Both the position numbers and the translations under genes were made by a program. Below the pieces are notes generated by a model. It did not search any database and was not told the DNA's origin. It saw only the letters and a program-made list of their open reading frames with translations. Below, one piece after another: positions 27,392 through 38,132 of a stretch of DNA of 64,000 bases. The DNA comes from Tritrichomonas musculus (taxonomy: Eukaryota > Parabasalia > Tritrichomonadida > Tritrichomonadidae), in NCBI GenBank assembly GCA_039105265.1, contig JAPFFF010000011.1, positions 496,001 through 560,000 on the forward strand, written 5' to 3'. Numbering within the stretch: position 1 is the stretch's first letter; each line of letters opens with the position of its first letter.

Positions 27392-30304
27392 ATGAGTGAT
27401 ACTACTACAAGATTTAAAGGAGATATACAGTTTAAGATAGGGGATGCTACTCGAAAAGGTAGCCAGTTATTAACCTTGGGTGACTTAGATAACTATGTAC
27501 AGACAGGTCATTTATTTAATGAGGTCGAAGGTTTACCAGAAGTTGATATTAAAAATAAAAATATACAGTATGTATCATTTGAGTCTTCAACAACAACTTA
27601 CAATATCCTTAAGTTTGTTAATTTGCCTGAAGACTTCATTAATAAGCTCAATGATATAAAAACCCAGACTAATATATTTAAGATAGTATTGAGGAAGAAT
27701 ATAGTATATGATACAAGTGGTAATTTAGTCAAGGAGTTCTACATATATGTTAAGGATGGTCAAGTATATTCTCCTTTGATAACTAAAAGTAGTAATGGAT
27801 GCAGTATAAATAATAGTACCATTATGGGATATATGAATATAGCTTTTGATAGTAAACTAGACTTCAACCCATATACCTTGTGGCTGAATGGGGAGTTGAG
27901 CATAATGAATGAATATATAACTGATTCTTTACAGACAGAGAAGGCAATAAAGTGTTCTATAATAAAAGCTGATAATGCATTAAGTTTACGTAAAAGTGAT
28001 GTACTATACTTATATAAGCCTACATCAACTAGTCAGGTTGTGATAGATAACAAGAAATATTGGTTACTTCAATGGAACATAGATACAGGATATACTATAC
28101 CTAATGACTTAGAGTTTAGGTTTAATGAGTATTGTTTTGGTAATAAGTGGTTTTTATCATGGGATGGTACAAAATGGGTAGGTGATAACATACAAGGTCA
28201 TATCAATGGTAGATTAGTTAATGGATTAAATAAGGAGAATGAGTATGGTGAAGATGGTACCTACATACAAGTCAAGAGGAGTGAGAGGAACATGAAACTG
28301 ATTAATAAGCCTAATGACTACTCTCCTGATAACATACTACATTACATGATTCATGGAGGTAAGTGTAAAATAGACTGTTTTGTAAAATTAAAGACAGGGG
28401 AGATAGAACCTTTTTCGAAATATGGTCTAGGATATCAAACAAGTCAAGGAGGTACAAAAGATGGATATGATATTGAAGCAATAAGGTGCTATAAGATGAA
28501 TAATGCGACTAATAAATTAGAAACTAGTGCTATTGATGAACTCTACCTTGATATTACCCTTGAAGGTTCTAAAAATGCAAATAGGTTCTCAGTTCGACCT
28601 ACTGGAAAAGAAGGCAATGGAGGAGACAAGGTATGGTTGTTCTTACATGGTGTACTTGATTCATGTGAAAAGCTTGAATATACATATGCAGCTTCGACTA
28701 CTAATGACTCAAGGGATATTAAGATATATTTAGCTGATGAATATGTTGACCCAATAGATGAGGTTCATTGGGATTCAACTACTAACCCATTCGAGTATAT
28801 CATTAAGCAGCAATTTTATGAAGTATCCCCAAATCCTAATGGGGCAACAACCTTATATACTGATTATAATATTACCTCCTCTAAGATAATTACAGCTGAT
28901 AATATTACTACTATGAGGAGTGATTTAAACTTAGTTACCAACAATGTAGATGTTATTAGCTATGATGTTAACGAAATGAACACTGTTATGGAAAGCTTAA
29001 AAGGTAGAGTATCAAGGACTGAACAAGTTACTCAACATCTGGAGGATGATGTAGATAATTTACGTATAGTCTCATGGACTGCATTAGCTTTTGGAGTTGC
29101 AGGTACTGCTGGGTCAATAGGTTCTATTGGTATGCAGCTATTTCCAGATGGTATAAGCTTTCCTACCATAAAAGGTGGAGGATTCCTTAAAAGGTTATTC
29201 TCTCATAAGTCAACCAAAGGTATGAGTGATTTGGTTAGAAATAGCATTAACTTCATGTCAGGTACTACAGCAAGAAGCATAACCAAAGATATAACACCTA
29301 TAATTACCTGGTGTGAGGAAGAGTATAAGCAACTAGATGAACTACCTTTTACTGATGAGAATGATAACCCTGATACTGGAACCTTGACATTAAGTGGTGC
29401 TATGGATATCAGCAATATGTTTAGGGACTCACTCAAGCCTTGTTTCAAGTTGTTAGCTGAGAAGGTCAATGAGCTAGAGGCTGAGTTTGATAATTACCCT
29501 ACTGTGGATGAAGCTAATGAAGCCTTGAAGGAGTGTGTATTAAAGAAAGACATTAGCAAATATAGAGAGAAAAATGATTTGATATACAAAGAATCTATTG
29601 AAGTGCCATTTGAAAATGTACAAGATAGTTCAGGAACGTGGGAAGTCAAAATAAAATTGAATAGTGGAACTCGTCTTGTTGGGACATTTACTGATGACTC
29701 TGAAATGGTTCATAATTTCGATATTCTATTTGTTTATGATGATAATACTGTTATTAATGAAGAAATATATTGGGTAGAGGAGATAGATGGAATATCCTAT
29801 GAATGTGGCTATGAACCAAGGGATGATGGTTATTGGTGCTTTAATGTTGAAGGCTTCAATACCAAATTAATATTAGCCGAAAAAATATTGAAACAGGATG
29901 AAATAGCTTTAAAGAGTGATATTACATCATTATTGGATGACTTATATTGGAGAATATTTTATTCAGGATTTCACAAATCATATTATGAGGATATCCCAGA
30001 ATTATGCTCATATTCTTACGATACTAGCTCTAAAAAATTAATTGTATGTGTCGAATATAATAGTTTATATATGGAAATGTTATTTATATTTTACGATTCA
30101 AATGACAAGAAACATTATGTTAGAGTTAATTATAGTGAAGGATTTGCAGTACTAGATGAAATATATGGTGAAGATAAACTTAGAGAATCCAATAGAAAAA
30201 GAGATTTTGAATATGATTTTTATCATATCGATTTTCAATTAAAGGGCTCTGGAAATCTACCATTTACTGAATACTATCTAAAGCAAGTCAAAGCCACACC
30301 ATAA
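27392..30304 (+). CDS. Modular fibre-like protein 2 of Polinton A
   Basis: About 970 residues from ATG 27392; the C copy starts at the matching codon. It shares the central module with fibre 1 (SDVLYLYKPTS ... QQFYEVSPNPNG, DITADNITTMRSDLNLV-like), then coiled-coil helices, a hydrophobic segment (ALAFGVAGTAGSIGSIGMQL), and a C-terminal tip whose GTRLVGTFTDDSEMVHNFDI and ILKQDEIALKSDI parts resemble the fibre of B. It ends 7 bases before the terminal repeat. Probably a second virion fibre paralogous to fibre 1; no enzymatic motif. Confidence 0.65.
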   Translation: MSDTTTRFKGDIQFKIGDATRKGSQLLTLGDLDNYVQTGHLFNEVEGLPEVDIKNKNIQYVSFESSTTTYNILKFVNLPEDFINKLNDIKTQTNIFKIVLRKNIVYDTSGNLVKEFYIYVKDGQVYSPLITKSSNGCSINNSTIMGYMNIAFDSKLDFNPYTLWLNGELSIMNEYITDSLQTEKAIKCSIIKADNALSLRKSDVLYLYKPTSTSQVVIDNKKYWLLQWNIDTGYTIPNDLEFRFNEYCFGNKWFLSWDGTKWVGDNIQGHINGRLVNGLNKENEYGEDGTYIQVKRSERNMKLINKPNDYSPDNILHYMIHGGKCKIDCFVKLKTGEIEPFSKYGLGYQTSQGGTKDGYDIEAIRCYKMNNATNKLETSAIDELYLDITLEGSKNANRFSVRPTGKEGNGGDKVWLFLHGVLDSCEKLEYTYAASTTNDSRDIKIYLADEYVDPIDEVHWDSTTNPFEYIIKQQFYEVSPNPNGATTLYTDYNITSSKIITADNITTMRSDLNLVTNNVDVISYDVNEMNTVMESLKGRVSRTEQVTQHLEDDVDNLRIVSWTALAFGVAGTAGSIGSIGMQLFPDGISFPTIKGGGFLKRLFSHKSTKGMSDLVRNSINFMSGTTARSITKDITPIITWCEEEYKQLDELPFTDENDNPDTGTLTLSGAMDISNMFRDSLKPCFKLLAEKVNELEAEFDNYPTVDEANEALKECVLKKDISKYREKNDLIYKESIEVPFENVQDSSGTWEVKIKLNSGTRLVGTFTDDSEMVHNFDILFVYDDNTVINEEIYWVEEIDGISYECGYEPRDDGYWCFNVEGFNTKLILAEKILKQDEIALKSDITSLLDDLYWRIFYSGFHKSYYEDIPELCSYSYDTSSKKLIVCVEYNSLYMEMLFIFYDSNDKKHYVRVNYSEGFAVLDEIYGEDKLRESNRKRDFEYDFYHIDFQLKGSGNLPFTEYYLKQVKATP

Positions 30305-30311
30305 AAGAGGC

Positions 30312-30547
30312 TTCTCGGGGCAGGTACCTGTGCCGTTTCATAGATGGGCGGTTGTGGGGTGGGGTACCTGTGCCGTTTCATTGATGGTAGGCGTTGAGGT
30401 GGGTGGGTGGGATAACATGAAAAGAAGAAGAATTTTTTTTTTTTTTATTTTTCTTTTTTATTTTTTTTTTTTTTTATTTTTTTTAACTAGTTCGTGTTGA
30501 CGCGTGGGCAGCCTGTGCCCCGCGGAAACCGACTAGTATATACTACT
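30312..30547 (-). repeat. Polinton A right terminal inverted repeat
   Basis: This is the reverse complement of 4505-4738, including both 19-bp internal repeats, the long T-rich tract and the GC-rich outer end finishing ...CTAGTATATACTACT. Differences from the left copy are confined to homopolymer runs as far as can be read. Confidence 0.92.
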
Positions 30548-30552
30548 ACTGT
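30548..30552. repeat. Target site duplication of Polinton A, right copy (ACTGT)
   Basis: ACTGT repeats 4500-4504; the next base A would extend it to the usual Polinton 6 bp if shared. Confidence 0.8.
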
Positions 30553-30554
30553 AT

Positions 30555-30914
30555 ATGACAGGTAAGGTTTACAAACATGTTGGTGATGAATGGAAACCAT
30601 CAACAGCAGATGATACAACTGATTGTATTTGTAGTGTCAAGACTTCAGGAACATGGAAAGAATATGTCGGCATATGTGTCAGAATCGATGACAAAAATAA
30701 CTGTATCACATTCGCAAGTCATGGTGATTATCTTGTGAAAGTTAATGATTCATCATGTTATTCAATCGGGGATGAAGTGTTTATAGATAATGAAGACAAT
30801 AAACTGAAAGTTCTTAGTGGTGAAACTGCGATAACATCAAAAATAAAACGAATGACTGTCGGAATCATCACAAGCATCATTGATGAAAGAACATTATCTG
30901 TATTCAAAGAGTAA
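30555..30914 (+). pseudogene. Polinton B sequence right of the A insertion, fibre region tail
   Basis: An open frame of about 119 residues directly after the target duplication. It is beta-rich (VYKHVGDEWKPSTADDTTDC, YVGICVRIDDKNNCITFASHG, SIGDEVFIDNEDNKLKV), the kind of small barrel seen in tail and fibre proteins. It is the continuation of B chromosome sequence on the far side of A. Its status as a separate gene or as the remnant of the interrupted fibre gene cannot be decided here. Confidence 0.5.
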
Positions 30915-30969
30915 ATCAATTGATTTTCATTCATGAACGGCATTTAGGGGCTTCATTTTTGATTTCGAT

Positions 30970-31004
30970 TGAAGGTTAAAAATATCTCTTTTTATATCCC
31001 TTTT
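30970..31004 (+). repeat. Inverted repeat left of the B zinc-motif gene
   Basis: 35 bp beginning TGAAGGTTAAAAATATCTCT pair with 32131-32165 in inverted orientation with one mismatch. Together they bound the zinc-motif gene. A related single copy lies near 38033-38063. Confidence 0.85.
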
Positions 31005-31010
31005 TATTTT

Positions 31011-31017
31011 TCATTTT
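31011..31017 (+). promoter_or_regulatory. Trichomonas-type initiator before the B zinc-motif gene
   Basis: TCATTTT lies about 20 bases before the ATG at 31038 and just inside the left inverted repeat, so the gene carries its own promoter within the repeat-bounded unit. Confidence 0.4.
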
Positions 31018-31037
31018 GATTTTTTATTTTTTATAAA

Positions 31038-32125
31038 ATGACAGTCATCGAACAAACAAATCAAAACAATGAAAGCTCTTCAGTTGTTGAATCCTCATCG
31101 GTCAAATCATTCAATCCAAATCAACTAATGATTGAAGACTTCATGAATAAGCTCAACAAGCAAACAGACTTCTTAATTTGTTCCTCAGTGATAAATAAAT
31201 CAGAAATAATATTTTGTCAAAATCGGCAAAAGAAGACATTGAACGACTGTTTGATTTAATTAATGGCAATCGTTCAAAGTATGTGTTAAAGATTCCACGA
31301 TACAGTGATTTAATGGATAATGTATTTAACGCATTCAAAGCCATACCGTCCATTAATGACCTTCATTCATCAAAACCAGTGATTCCGGTCTTTGAAGAAA
31401 TAAAGAAAGAACGTACAGATACTGTTGAGATAAAGAAATTCATCAGAAAATGTAACTTTGAATTCATGGGGTATCATTGTAATCATTCAACACTAGATGA
31501 AAAGTGTGATAAGATATATAAAAACATTACTGATATCTATAAAAGCACTGAGTACGGGGTTTACAAAAGATTTGTATCAAAATGTGTATCAATCATGAGA
31601 TGTATTTGCATTAACGATGACGCTGAGAGTTATGTTCCAAATGAAGAAGACAAGGAAATGATGAGATGTGGTTGTTATACACCGCCAGACACATATGAGA
31701 TTTGGTTGCTACGAATAGACCCGTCATTGATTCAAGACGTCATTGATAACATTATTCAATTGAACGGAAAGATAGCTGAATGTAATTCAAAATCAGTCAA
31801 AACATGTTCGAAATGTGAAGCCATTAAACGAAAGTATGAATATTGTGTTCGCGAGCTACAAGATATGAGAGATGATTTGAAAGAACAAACAAAAGCTGAT
31901 GAAGAATACAAAGAACAACCAGCTGAGAACAAATATAATATTGATTCATTTATGACAAAGAACTACCCAACCATGGAACGATTCACACTATCTGACGTCC
32001 AAAAGAAGTATAAAACATCATTTGGTTTGTTTGTGAAGCAAGATGAACTGGCATCAATGATTGAAAAAACAGGTAGATTCAATATAACGTCGTCAAAGAA
32101 CGTCAAATATGTTAACAGAAAGTGA
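31038..32125 (+). pseudogene. Zinc-motif gene of Polinton B, bounded by inverted repeats
   Basis: The region encodes a relative of the 355-residue protein at 51949-53016 in C. Shared parts are IKKFIRKCNFEFMGYHCNHS followed by LDEKCDKIY, a CSKCEAIKRKYEYCVRELQDM zinc-knuckle-like helix, and a C-terminal block (FMTKNYPTMERFTLSDVQKK ... MIEKTGRFNITSSKNVKYV) with winged-helix character. DNA binding is inferred from the Cys pairs and terminal domain. It lies between fibre tail and HNH gene, whereas the C copy lies between the bZIP-like gene and polymerase. This copy looks lightly broken, so its exact limits are approximate. Confidence 0.6.
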
Positions 32126-32130
32126 AAATG

Positions 32131-32165
32131 AAAAGGGATATAAAAAGAGATAATTTTAACCTTCA
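32131..32165 (-). repeat. Inverted repeat right of the B zinc-motif gene
   Basis: Reverse complement of 30970-31004 with one mismatch over 35 bp. It begins 6 bases after the gene ends. Confidence 0.85.
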
Positions 32166-32247
32166 GTGGAGTACAAAAATAAAACAATCAAAAAAATGTT
32201 TTTTAAATGAATTCTGGCTAGTCGGAATTCTACCCGATGCATTTCAT

Positions 32248-32889
32248 TTAAATCAAATCATGTTGCTGTTTAAATCGATTGATATATACACCGACTGTTT
32301 TATTTTCAACATCACGAAGTGAAACAAATTCATTACCTGATTTTGATATATTATGGTGTAGTACTTTATAAATATTATCAGTAATCTTTGCATAAAACTT
32401 GTCTTCATTATTTGATTCATCAAAGTAATAATAATACTTGTTTTCTTCAAACTCTCTTCTTTCTGTCTTTGTTTCATAGAAATCAATAATCATACTTTCA
32501 TCAGGTATATCATCAACAAACTCATATTTTATACTTAGATGTGATGATTTATTTCTATTATTCTCTGAACTTGACACAAATCGTAAATTATCAACATGAT
32601 AATCAGTTTTGATTCTATTCTTATGGTCGACTTGTGGTAAATTATCAGGGTTTTCAATGAATTGCTTTGCTACAAGAATATGTTTATAATATATTTTGTT
32701 ATTTAGGCTTACACACGGATAAACATTTTGTCTGTATTCACCTTCAGCTATTATTTTTCCTGTTTTCTTATTCTTGATGTTATAAGGGAAAGTTGTTTGA
32801 ATTTCATAATCATTTTCAAATCCTTTTAATGGTTCAAATTCGGCTTCATCAACAGTTTCAATTTGTGCTTGTTCAGTTGGTTGACTCAT
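32248..32889 (-). CDS. HNH endonuclease of Polinton B
   Basis: 213 residues. A NUMOD4-like start (FEPLKGFENDYEIQTTFPY) is followed by the HNH core LPQVDHKNRIKTDYHVDNLRF, a SSSENNRNKS-type continuation and a 100-residue C-terminal domain shared with 49353-49976 in C (IPDESMIIDFYETKTERREFEENKYYYYFDE and following). The two long forms are close relatives; the A form at 4767-5102 lacks the C-terminal domain. It lies between the repeat-bounded gene and the polymerase locus. Homing-type DNA cleavage is the expected activity. Confidence 0.85.
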   Translation of the reverse strand: MSQPTEQAQIETVDEAEFEPLKGFENDYEIQTTFPYNIKNKKTGKIIAEGEYRQNVYPCVSLNNKIYYKHILVAKQFIENPDNLPQVDHKNRIKTDYHVDNLRFVSSSENNRNKSSHLSIKYEFVDDIPDESMIIDFYETKTERREFEENKYYYYFDESNNEDKFYAKITDNIYKVLHHNISKSGNEFVSLRDVENKTVGVYINRFKQQHDLI

Positions 32890-32943
32890 TTATAACAAAA
32901 ATAAAAAAATGATTTTTTAAAATAAAATCATCAAATTAATTGT

Positions 32944-35900
32944 TTAATGGTTTTCAATGAAATACTTTGATGCATTCATTCCGTGAATGTAGGGACAACA
33001 ACACTGATTCGATAACACTAACATTTTTGTATGAGCTGCTGTTAAAGCATTTTTGATAACAGTTATCTTGCTCATCAGTTGTGAATTCATTTGAAGGTTT
33101 ATGTTCTTGCCTTTCATTACTGTCTGTCCGTCGATGACTTCTTTATAATCACTTGATTTGATGTTGTTCTTCTTCAATGAAACACCTTTGAGTTTAAGTG
33201 ATATTGTTCTATCATCTGACCAAATCGTATAACACTTAGCGCACAAAGCAACTTGATTTGCTCCGAACTTTTCTACACAACAGCCTAAAATCTTTTTCTC
33301 ATCATATACATCATTGATTGCAGGATTTGGCATAAAGCTATAAATGTGTTTATCATAAAATGTTTTGTCTTTGATGACGTAATCAAACAACTGATTAATC
33401 GGTTTATTCATATCACCAGCAATAGACATGTAAAGACTATCTGTATCGACCGAGTTGAAATGAATCTTATTCATGTCAATGCATTTGTAAAGAAAGTCAT
33501 AAATGAAAGTCAGATACCAGTATTTCGCATTATCCAAGGTCCAGAATGATTCCTGAAGACATGTATTACATTTGAATGAATGAGGTTGTGATTGTATCAA
33601 ATAACAATCATTTGACAATTTACAACCATTGCGATAAGTATCGGATGCTATCAATTGAAAAGCTTTATTTTTATCAACAATTCTGATTTTGTTGAAGTTC
33701 TCTGAATTCATACCGTCATAACCGTAACTACCGTTCATGCTAATCTTATAGAACTTTTCATTACAAACTTCGTTTGCAAGGCTGCCGTTAGCAGCTTTAC
33801 CGTGTGCCTTTCCCGATAATATATCTTGACGCTTCTTCATAAACTCGCAAACAAATTGATTAAAACCGTCATGAGCTTCATATAAACTTAAGCTCTTAAT
33901 GTCATCAATGATAAGTCCGTGATCAATTAAAAACCATAAATAATAATTCGAGAACGTCATAAAAGTACCGCATGTATCAAGAAGCATTGTCAGCTTTCTT
34001 GTTTCTTTATCGGCTGAATTCAGTTTATTGTCTTTCATATATTTGTACATATAACTTCCTATCGTTTGTTCATCATTCATTATATTGATGTTTCTAAATA
34101 CAGGGGGAAAGTTAATCAAATCATTAATTTTATTTTTCGGACATCTCAATCTGACTTCAGCTTTGAATATAAACTCAGGGTTAGCATCAAATCGCTTCTT
34201 TGATTGAATGATATTCATTGCAGAATTAAATACCTTTTCATTCTTGTTTCCGTCTTCATCATAAACATCAAAGCGTTTTATAAATGAACCAGGCATGTAC
34301 ATGATTCCTCCGTGATAAGGATTAAATGAATGTTTTACTGAACTGAATGATGAAGGATACAATGAATTGAAATCAATACCAGCTACATGTGAGACTATGT
34401 ATGAAGTGTCATAGCTAATGATTCTGTCATTAACGGCATCATATTTGAGTTTATTGATTAATGTTTGACCTCTGATGTTCACTCGATGAAGAACATTTGA
34501 TAAACCCCCGTTATATTCTCTCTCAAGTTGTAGTATTCTTTTTCATCAGTTATGAGTGTCGGAAGGTGATGGAGCTTGCAGAATTTCTTCAATTGTATTT
34601 TGGTTCTTGTTATCTTATCATCATCTCTTTGTCTCAAACGATTACATTCAGCACAAGCCAACAAACAGTTATCAATCTGATGTCCTTTGTTGTTATCTAT
34701 TCTGTCAAGTGTCGGTTTATTGGTATGAGTAAAGTGTTCACCACTCAAATGACATTTACCTGTTTCATTTGATTCATACATTTTCATGAATGTATCGAAA
34801 TCTTTTTCACTAACACATTTTGATATATCTCGCTGATTTTGATTCATCTGATTATGTTTCATGTCTTGCTTTCGATAGTTATCACATTTATTTAACCACC
34901 ATTTCATTGTTGGTTTAAATGTGTTTGAATTGTTTATGATTTCATAATAGTTCTTCGGATTGAAATCTTTATAAGCAAGAGCATATTTGATACATGAAGC
35001 ATTCTTCGACAATGAAAGATTACTTATCAAATCAACTTTGTATTCAGCATTCATTTGAATAAGGTTGTCAATCGGTTTAATCATCATTTCAACATCATTG
35101 TCATTGTATGATAACAAATAATCCCAACGAGTTGCAAACCTCTTTGAATCAATCAAATACTCGTCATAATCAGCTTTTGTTAAAGGATTCTTTTGATTGA
35201 GATAACTGTAAAAGTCTTCATATTTGAATGGTTCACTCTTTGACAACACTTCATTATAATTTTCACTGTTGATTGCTTCATAAGGAAAAACACCTTTCGA
35301 ACTGTTAGTGATACCACCAAAATCAATTCCAAATTGTTTGAGCGTACCACCAGCAACAAAAGCTTGTGCATCAATGAACCTCAATCGAATAGGGTACTTT
35401 GATGATTTCAATATGAATTGTTTCAATGATGTAGCTGTTCCAATCATTCCGCTATCGATTGACCAGTGGTTTTTAATCAATTGCTCTTTGAATAAGTTTG
35501 AATCAAATCGTGATGAATTAAAACCGAACACTGTTATTGTTTTCAATGATGTATTTATTTTATTGAGTTCTTCTTCCGATTTACCTTTAATAAAGCTCTT
35601 CAAATGATTCAACTTATCAACATACACATCACAGCCAACAACAAATAACCAGTCAATCCATTTGGCAATGAATTCATTTGTTCGTATGTCAAAGTTCTTT
35701 GTTATCAATCCTTTATCAAGCTTCACACATGATGAAACACTCAAAGGAATCAATCGAGAATTGATAACAGATTTATCACTGACTTTCTTTTCAATCTTTT
35801 GCTCCATTGTTTCAAAATCATAAGTGATATAATGCTTTGTTGGCTTCCATTCAACCTCATATGAAAGACAATACAAATAAACAGGATTGTTTAAGATGTG

Positions 35901-37505
35901 CGGGCAGTACGGTAAAGCTTCTCGTGAAGGAATGAAATCCTTTTTGAATTTACCATCACATTTAGATACATGTCTGTTGAATCTATCCATGTGTTCATGT
36001 CCTTTGTGAATGTATGAACCGCATTGCGGGCATATATGAATGTCTGTCAATGCTTCAGCATTGATGATATACATGATGTGAAGTATCTTATCCTTTGAAT
36101 ACAAGAGAGCTGAAAACGTTTTGTTTGATTCGTCTGTGTTATGCCATTGGTCTTGTAAATCATAAATATGTTTCTCTCTGTCATATTCATAAATGTTGAC
36201 ATTAATGTTATGCTTCTTCGCTGATTCTTTCATTTCTTCAATCGTGATACCTTTGAATGAGTTGATGAATTGATTTGCTGCTTTTGTAGGTTTAGTTGAA
36301 TAAGTTATTCCGTGGTCTTCACATAATATTTTCTTTGCTGCTGCGGTTCTGTTGGAGATTTTAAATGTTCGTGTTTCAATAAGTTGTTTATTCAAACAGC
36401 AACCAAGGAAACGATACCTACACAAACAATCATCAACGTTATCAATAATGATATATTTATTTTTGCCAAACAATTCTGAGACCTCATCAATCTTACCTGT
36501 TATCTTAACGACTCATGAGATTGTAAACGATACTGACCAAACGATACATAATTTGATGTTTGAAGCTGTAGTTTCATATTCATGAATCTTTGATTCAATA
36601 TACAGTTTAACTTTATCAATATCTTTACTCTCTCTAACTATTATCGGAATTGATGATTTATAGTTTTTCCATTTGATATCACTTGCCTCATACGTGTACC
36701 TTTCGTTTTCATTCTTTGGCGGTATCTCAAATATACCTGTCAATTGAAAATATATTTTGAACGGTTTCACCTCTTGTTTAAACACTGTTTCAGTCAAATA
36801 TTCATTAATGTCTTCAATTGATGATACACCGTTTTTGTAATATATTTTAATCGGTTCTTTACTGTCTTCATCTAATCGTTCAACCTTTTCACTATCATTT
36901 GGGAACTGATCAATAAAATGACTGCATGCTTCTACTGCTTCATCAAAGTTCTCAGGTTGATTGATTATGAAATATGTATCATGTTTTGAATGAACACCTT
37001 TATAGCCAAACTTTTTGAGATATTCAATTAATTCAGCATTTTCATTGTTAAATCTGATGTCTTCATATCGTTGAGGCTGTTTGTTTGTCTTTGGCGGTAA
37101 TGGTCTTAATGATATATTATCAGATTTGATTAATTGAAGGGCTTTGTTTAGTGCATCATGAGCTATTTTAATATTGACCTCGATTTGTTTTTGTTTTAGT
37201 TGTTGTTCATCATCTTGTTCTTCTTCTTCAAATTGTTCCTCTTCCTCCTCCTCTTCTTCTGGTTGTTTCTTCATTCTATTGATGAATGCCGTTATAGTTT
37301 CATCATTGATGGTTGTTCCTTCATGCTCTTTGAATTGATATGCATTAAGATAATCAGTTATCCTTGATTTGTAAATAGGTTGAGGTCTTTGAAATGATTT
37401 ATTATATGATGTTCTTAATGGCGGGTTTATTTGAAGTTCATTGTTAAGCCTTTTAATTAAATTAGCAAGATATTTATAATGTTCATTATCAAATTCCAAT
37501 GACAT
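32944..37505 (-). pseudogene. Diverged protein-primed DNA polymerase locus of Polinton B, with HNH-like insert
   Basis: Reading leftward, the locus begins with an acidic N-terminal region that includes SIPIIVRESKDIDKVKLYIE. Next come a CPQCGSYIHKGHEHMDRFNRH zinc motif and exonuclease motifs YITYDFETMEQ, VFGFNSSRFDSN and SYNDNDVEMM. An HNH-like segment (CHLSGEHFTHTNKPTLDRID then CLLACAECNRLR) follows, then polymerase motifs GIDFNSLYPSSFSS, MNGSYGYDGMN and NSVDTDSLYMSI. It is a family B polymerase of a lineage far from that of A and C. The locus is broken, with about two breaks. The position of the HNH-like part, between exonuclease and polymerase domains, recalls the zinc/EndoVII-like segment of animal Polinton polymerases. 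Confidence 0.82.
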
Positions 37506-37597
37506 TTAGATATTATTAAAAAATCAATTTATTTGAATTTTGAAAAAATGTTAAATCAAAAAATAAAAAAATAATTCAGGTTTTTTATTTCATTGAA

Positions 37598-38035
37598 ATG
37601 ACAGAATTAATAGAGATAATGAAGCATGTTGAAGAAATACATCATTTGTTAACAATATTAATTGCTAAATCAGATGATAATGAAGGTTCATTTGACAATG
37701 ACAATAATGATTCATCAGATGAAGAGAATCAAATAAAAGATGATAAACCAAAACGAGCTTTATTCAATTCATCAAAGTTCTTGAACGCTCATGACCGTGA
37801 ATTAGTTATACAGTTCCTTGATGATGAACGAATGAAAGAAATAATGAAACTACCACAACATAAACAAGCATCATTTGCAAAACAATTGATTCAAAAGCAT
37901 TTAAATATAAATATAACATCATACATGATTAACAGGATTCTCACATTCAAAAGGCAACAGACGCATGACAATGAAGGGACAGAGTCCCCTTTTGCGAAGC
38001 AAAATGATGACAATGATAACAATAAGAGATATTAA
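37598..38035 (+). CDS. Hypothetical 145-residue protein of Polinton B with in-frame palindromic insert
   Basis: A helical N-terminus, an acidic Asp/Asn/Ser linker, then a basic helical domain (KFLNAHDRELVIQFLDDERM ... QKHLNINITSYMINRILTFKR) that looks like a helix-turn-helix. Near the C-terminus the residues EGTESPFAKQN are encoded by a 35-bp sequence with two small hairpins that recurs in the ATPase gene of B. TCATT lies 8 bases before the ATG as a possible initiator. A regulatory or DNA-binding role is a guess. Confidence 0.55.
   Translation: MTELIEIMKHVEEIHHLLTILIAKSDDNEGSFDNDNNDSSDEENQIKDDKPKRALFNSSKFLNAHDRELVIQFLDDERMKEIMKLPQHKQASFAKQLIQKHLNINITSYMINRILTFKRQQTHDNEGTESPFAKQNDDNDNNKRY
37973..38007 (+). 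repeat. 35-bp double-hairpin repeat, copy 1 (in frame, EGTESPFAKQN)
   Basis: GGGAC-AGA-GTCCC (37976-37988) is followed directly by TTTTGC-GAA-GCAAAA (37990-38004). The whole 35 bp recurs at 39691-39725 with two mismatches and is read in the same frame in both genes. Confidence 0.85.
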
Positions 38036-38063
38036 AAGGGGTAATTTTAACCTTCAATTGAAA
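38033..38063. repeat. Single relative of the B inverted repeat
   Basis: The stretch ending TAATTTTAACCTTCAATTGAAATC resembles the right inverted repeat at 32131-32165 and the left flank at 30961-30990 over about 30 bases. No partner was found upstream of the adjacent gene. Confidence 0.55.
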
Positions 38064-38132
38064 TCAAATAAATAACTTATATTTTAGGTATCAGTCATCA
38101 AAAATCATTTTGAAGTTTTATTTTTGGTTTAA

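Larger units (their letters stand above)
4505..30547. mobile_element. Polinton A, apparently whole, about 26.0 kb
   Basis: The element is bounded by inverted repeats of about 235 bp starting AGTAGTATATACTAG and flanked by ACTGT duplications. It carries the Polinton hallmark set: protein-primed DNA polymerase, rve integrase, adenain-type protease, A32-type ATPase and capsid genes, plus two very long fibre-like genes. All major frames are open and the two terminal repeats differ essentially only in homopolymer lengths, so insertion was probably recent. It lies inside Polinton B. Most genes read rightward, with four short minus-strand genes between them. Confidence 0.93.
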
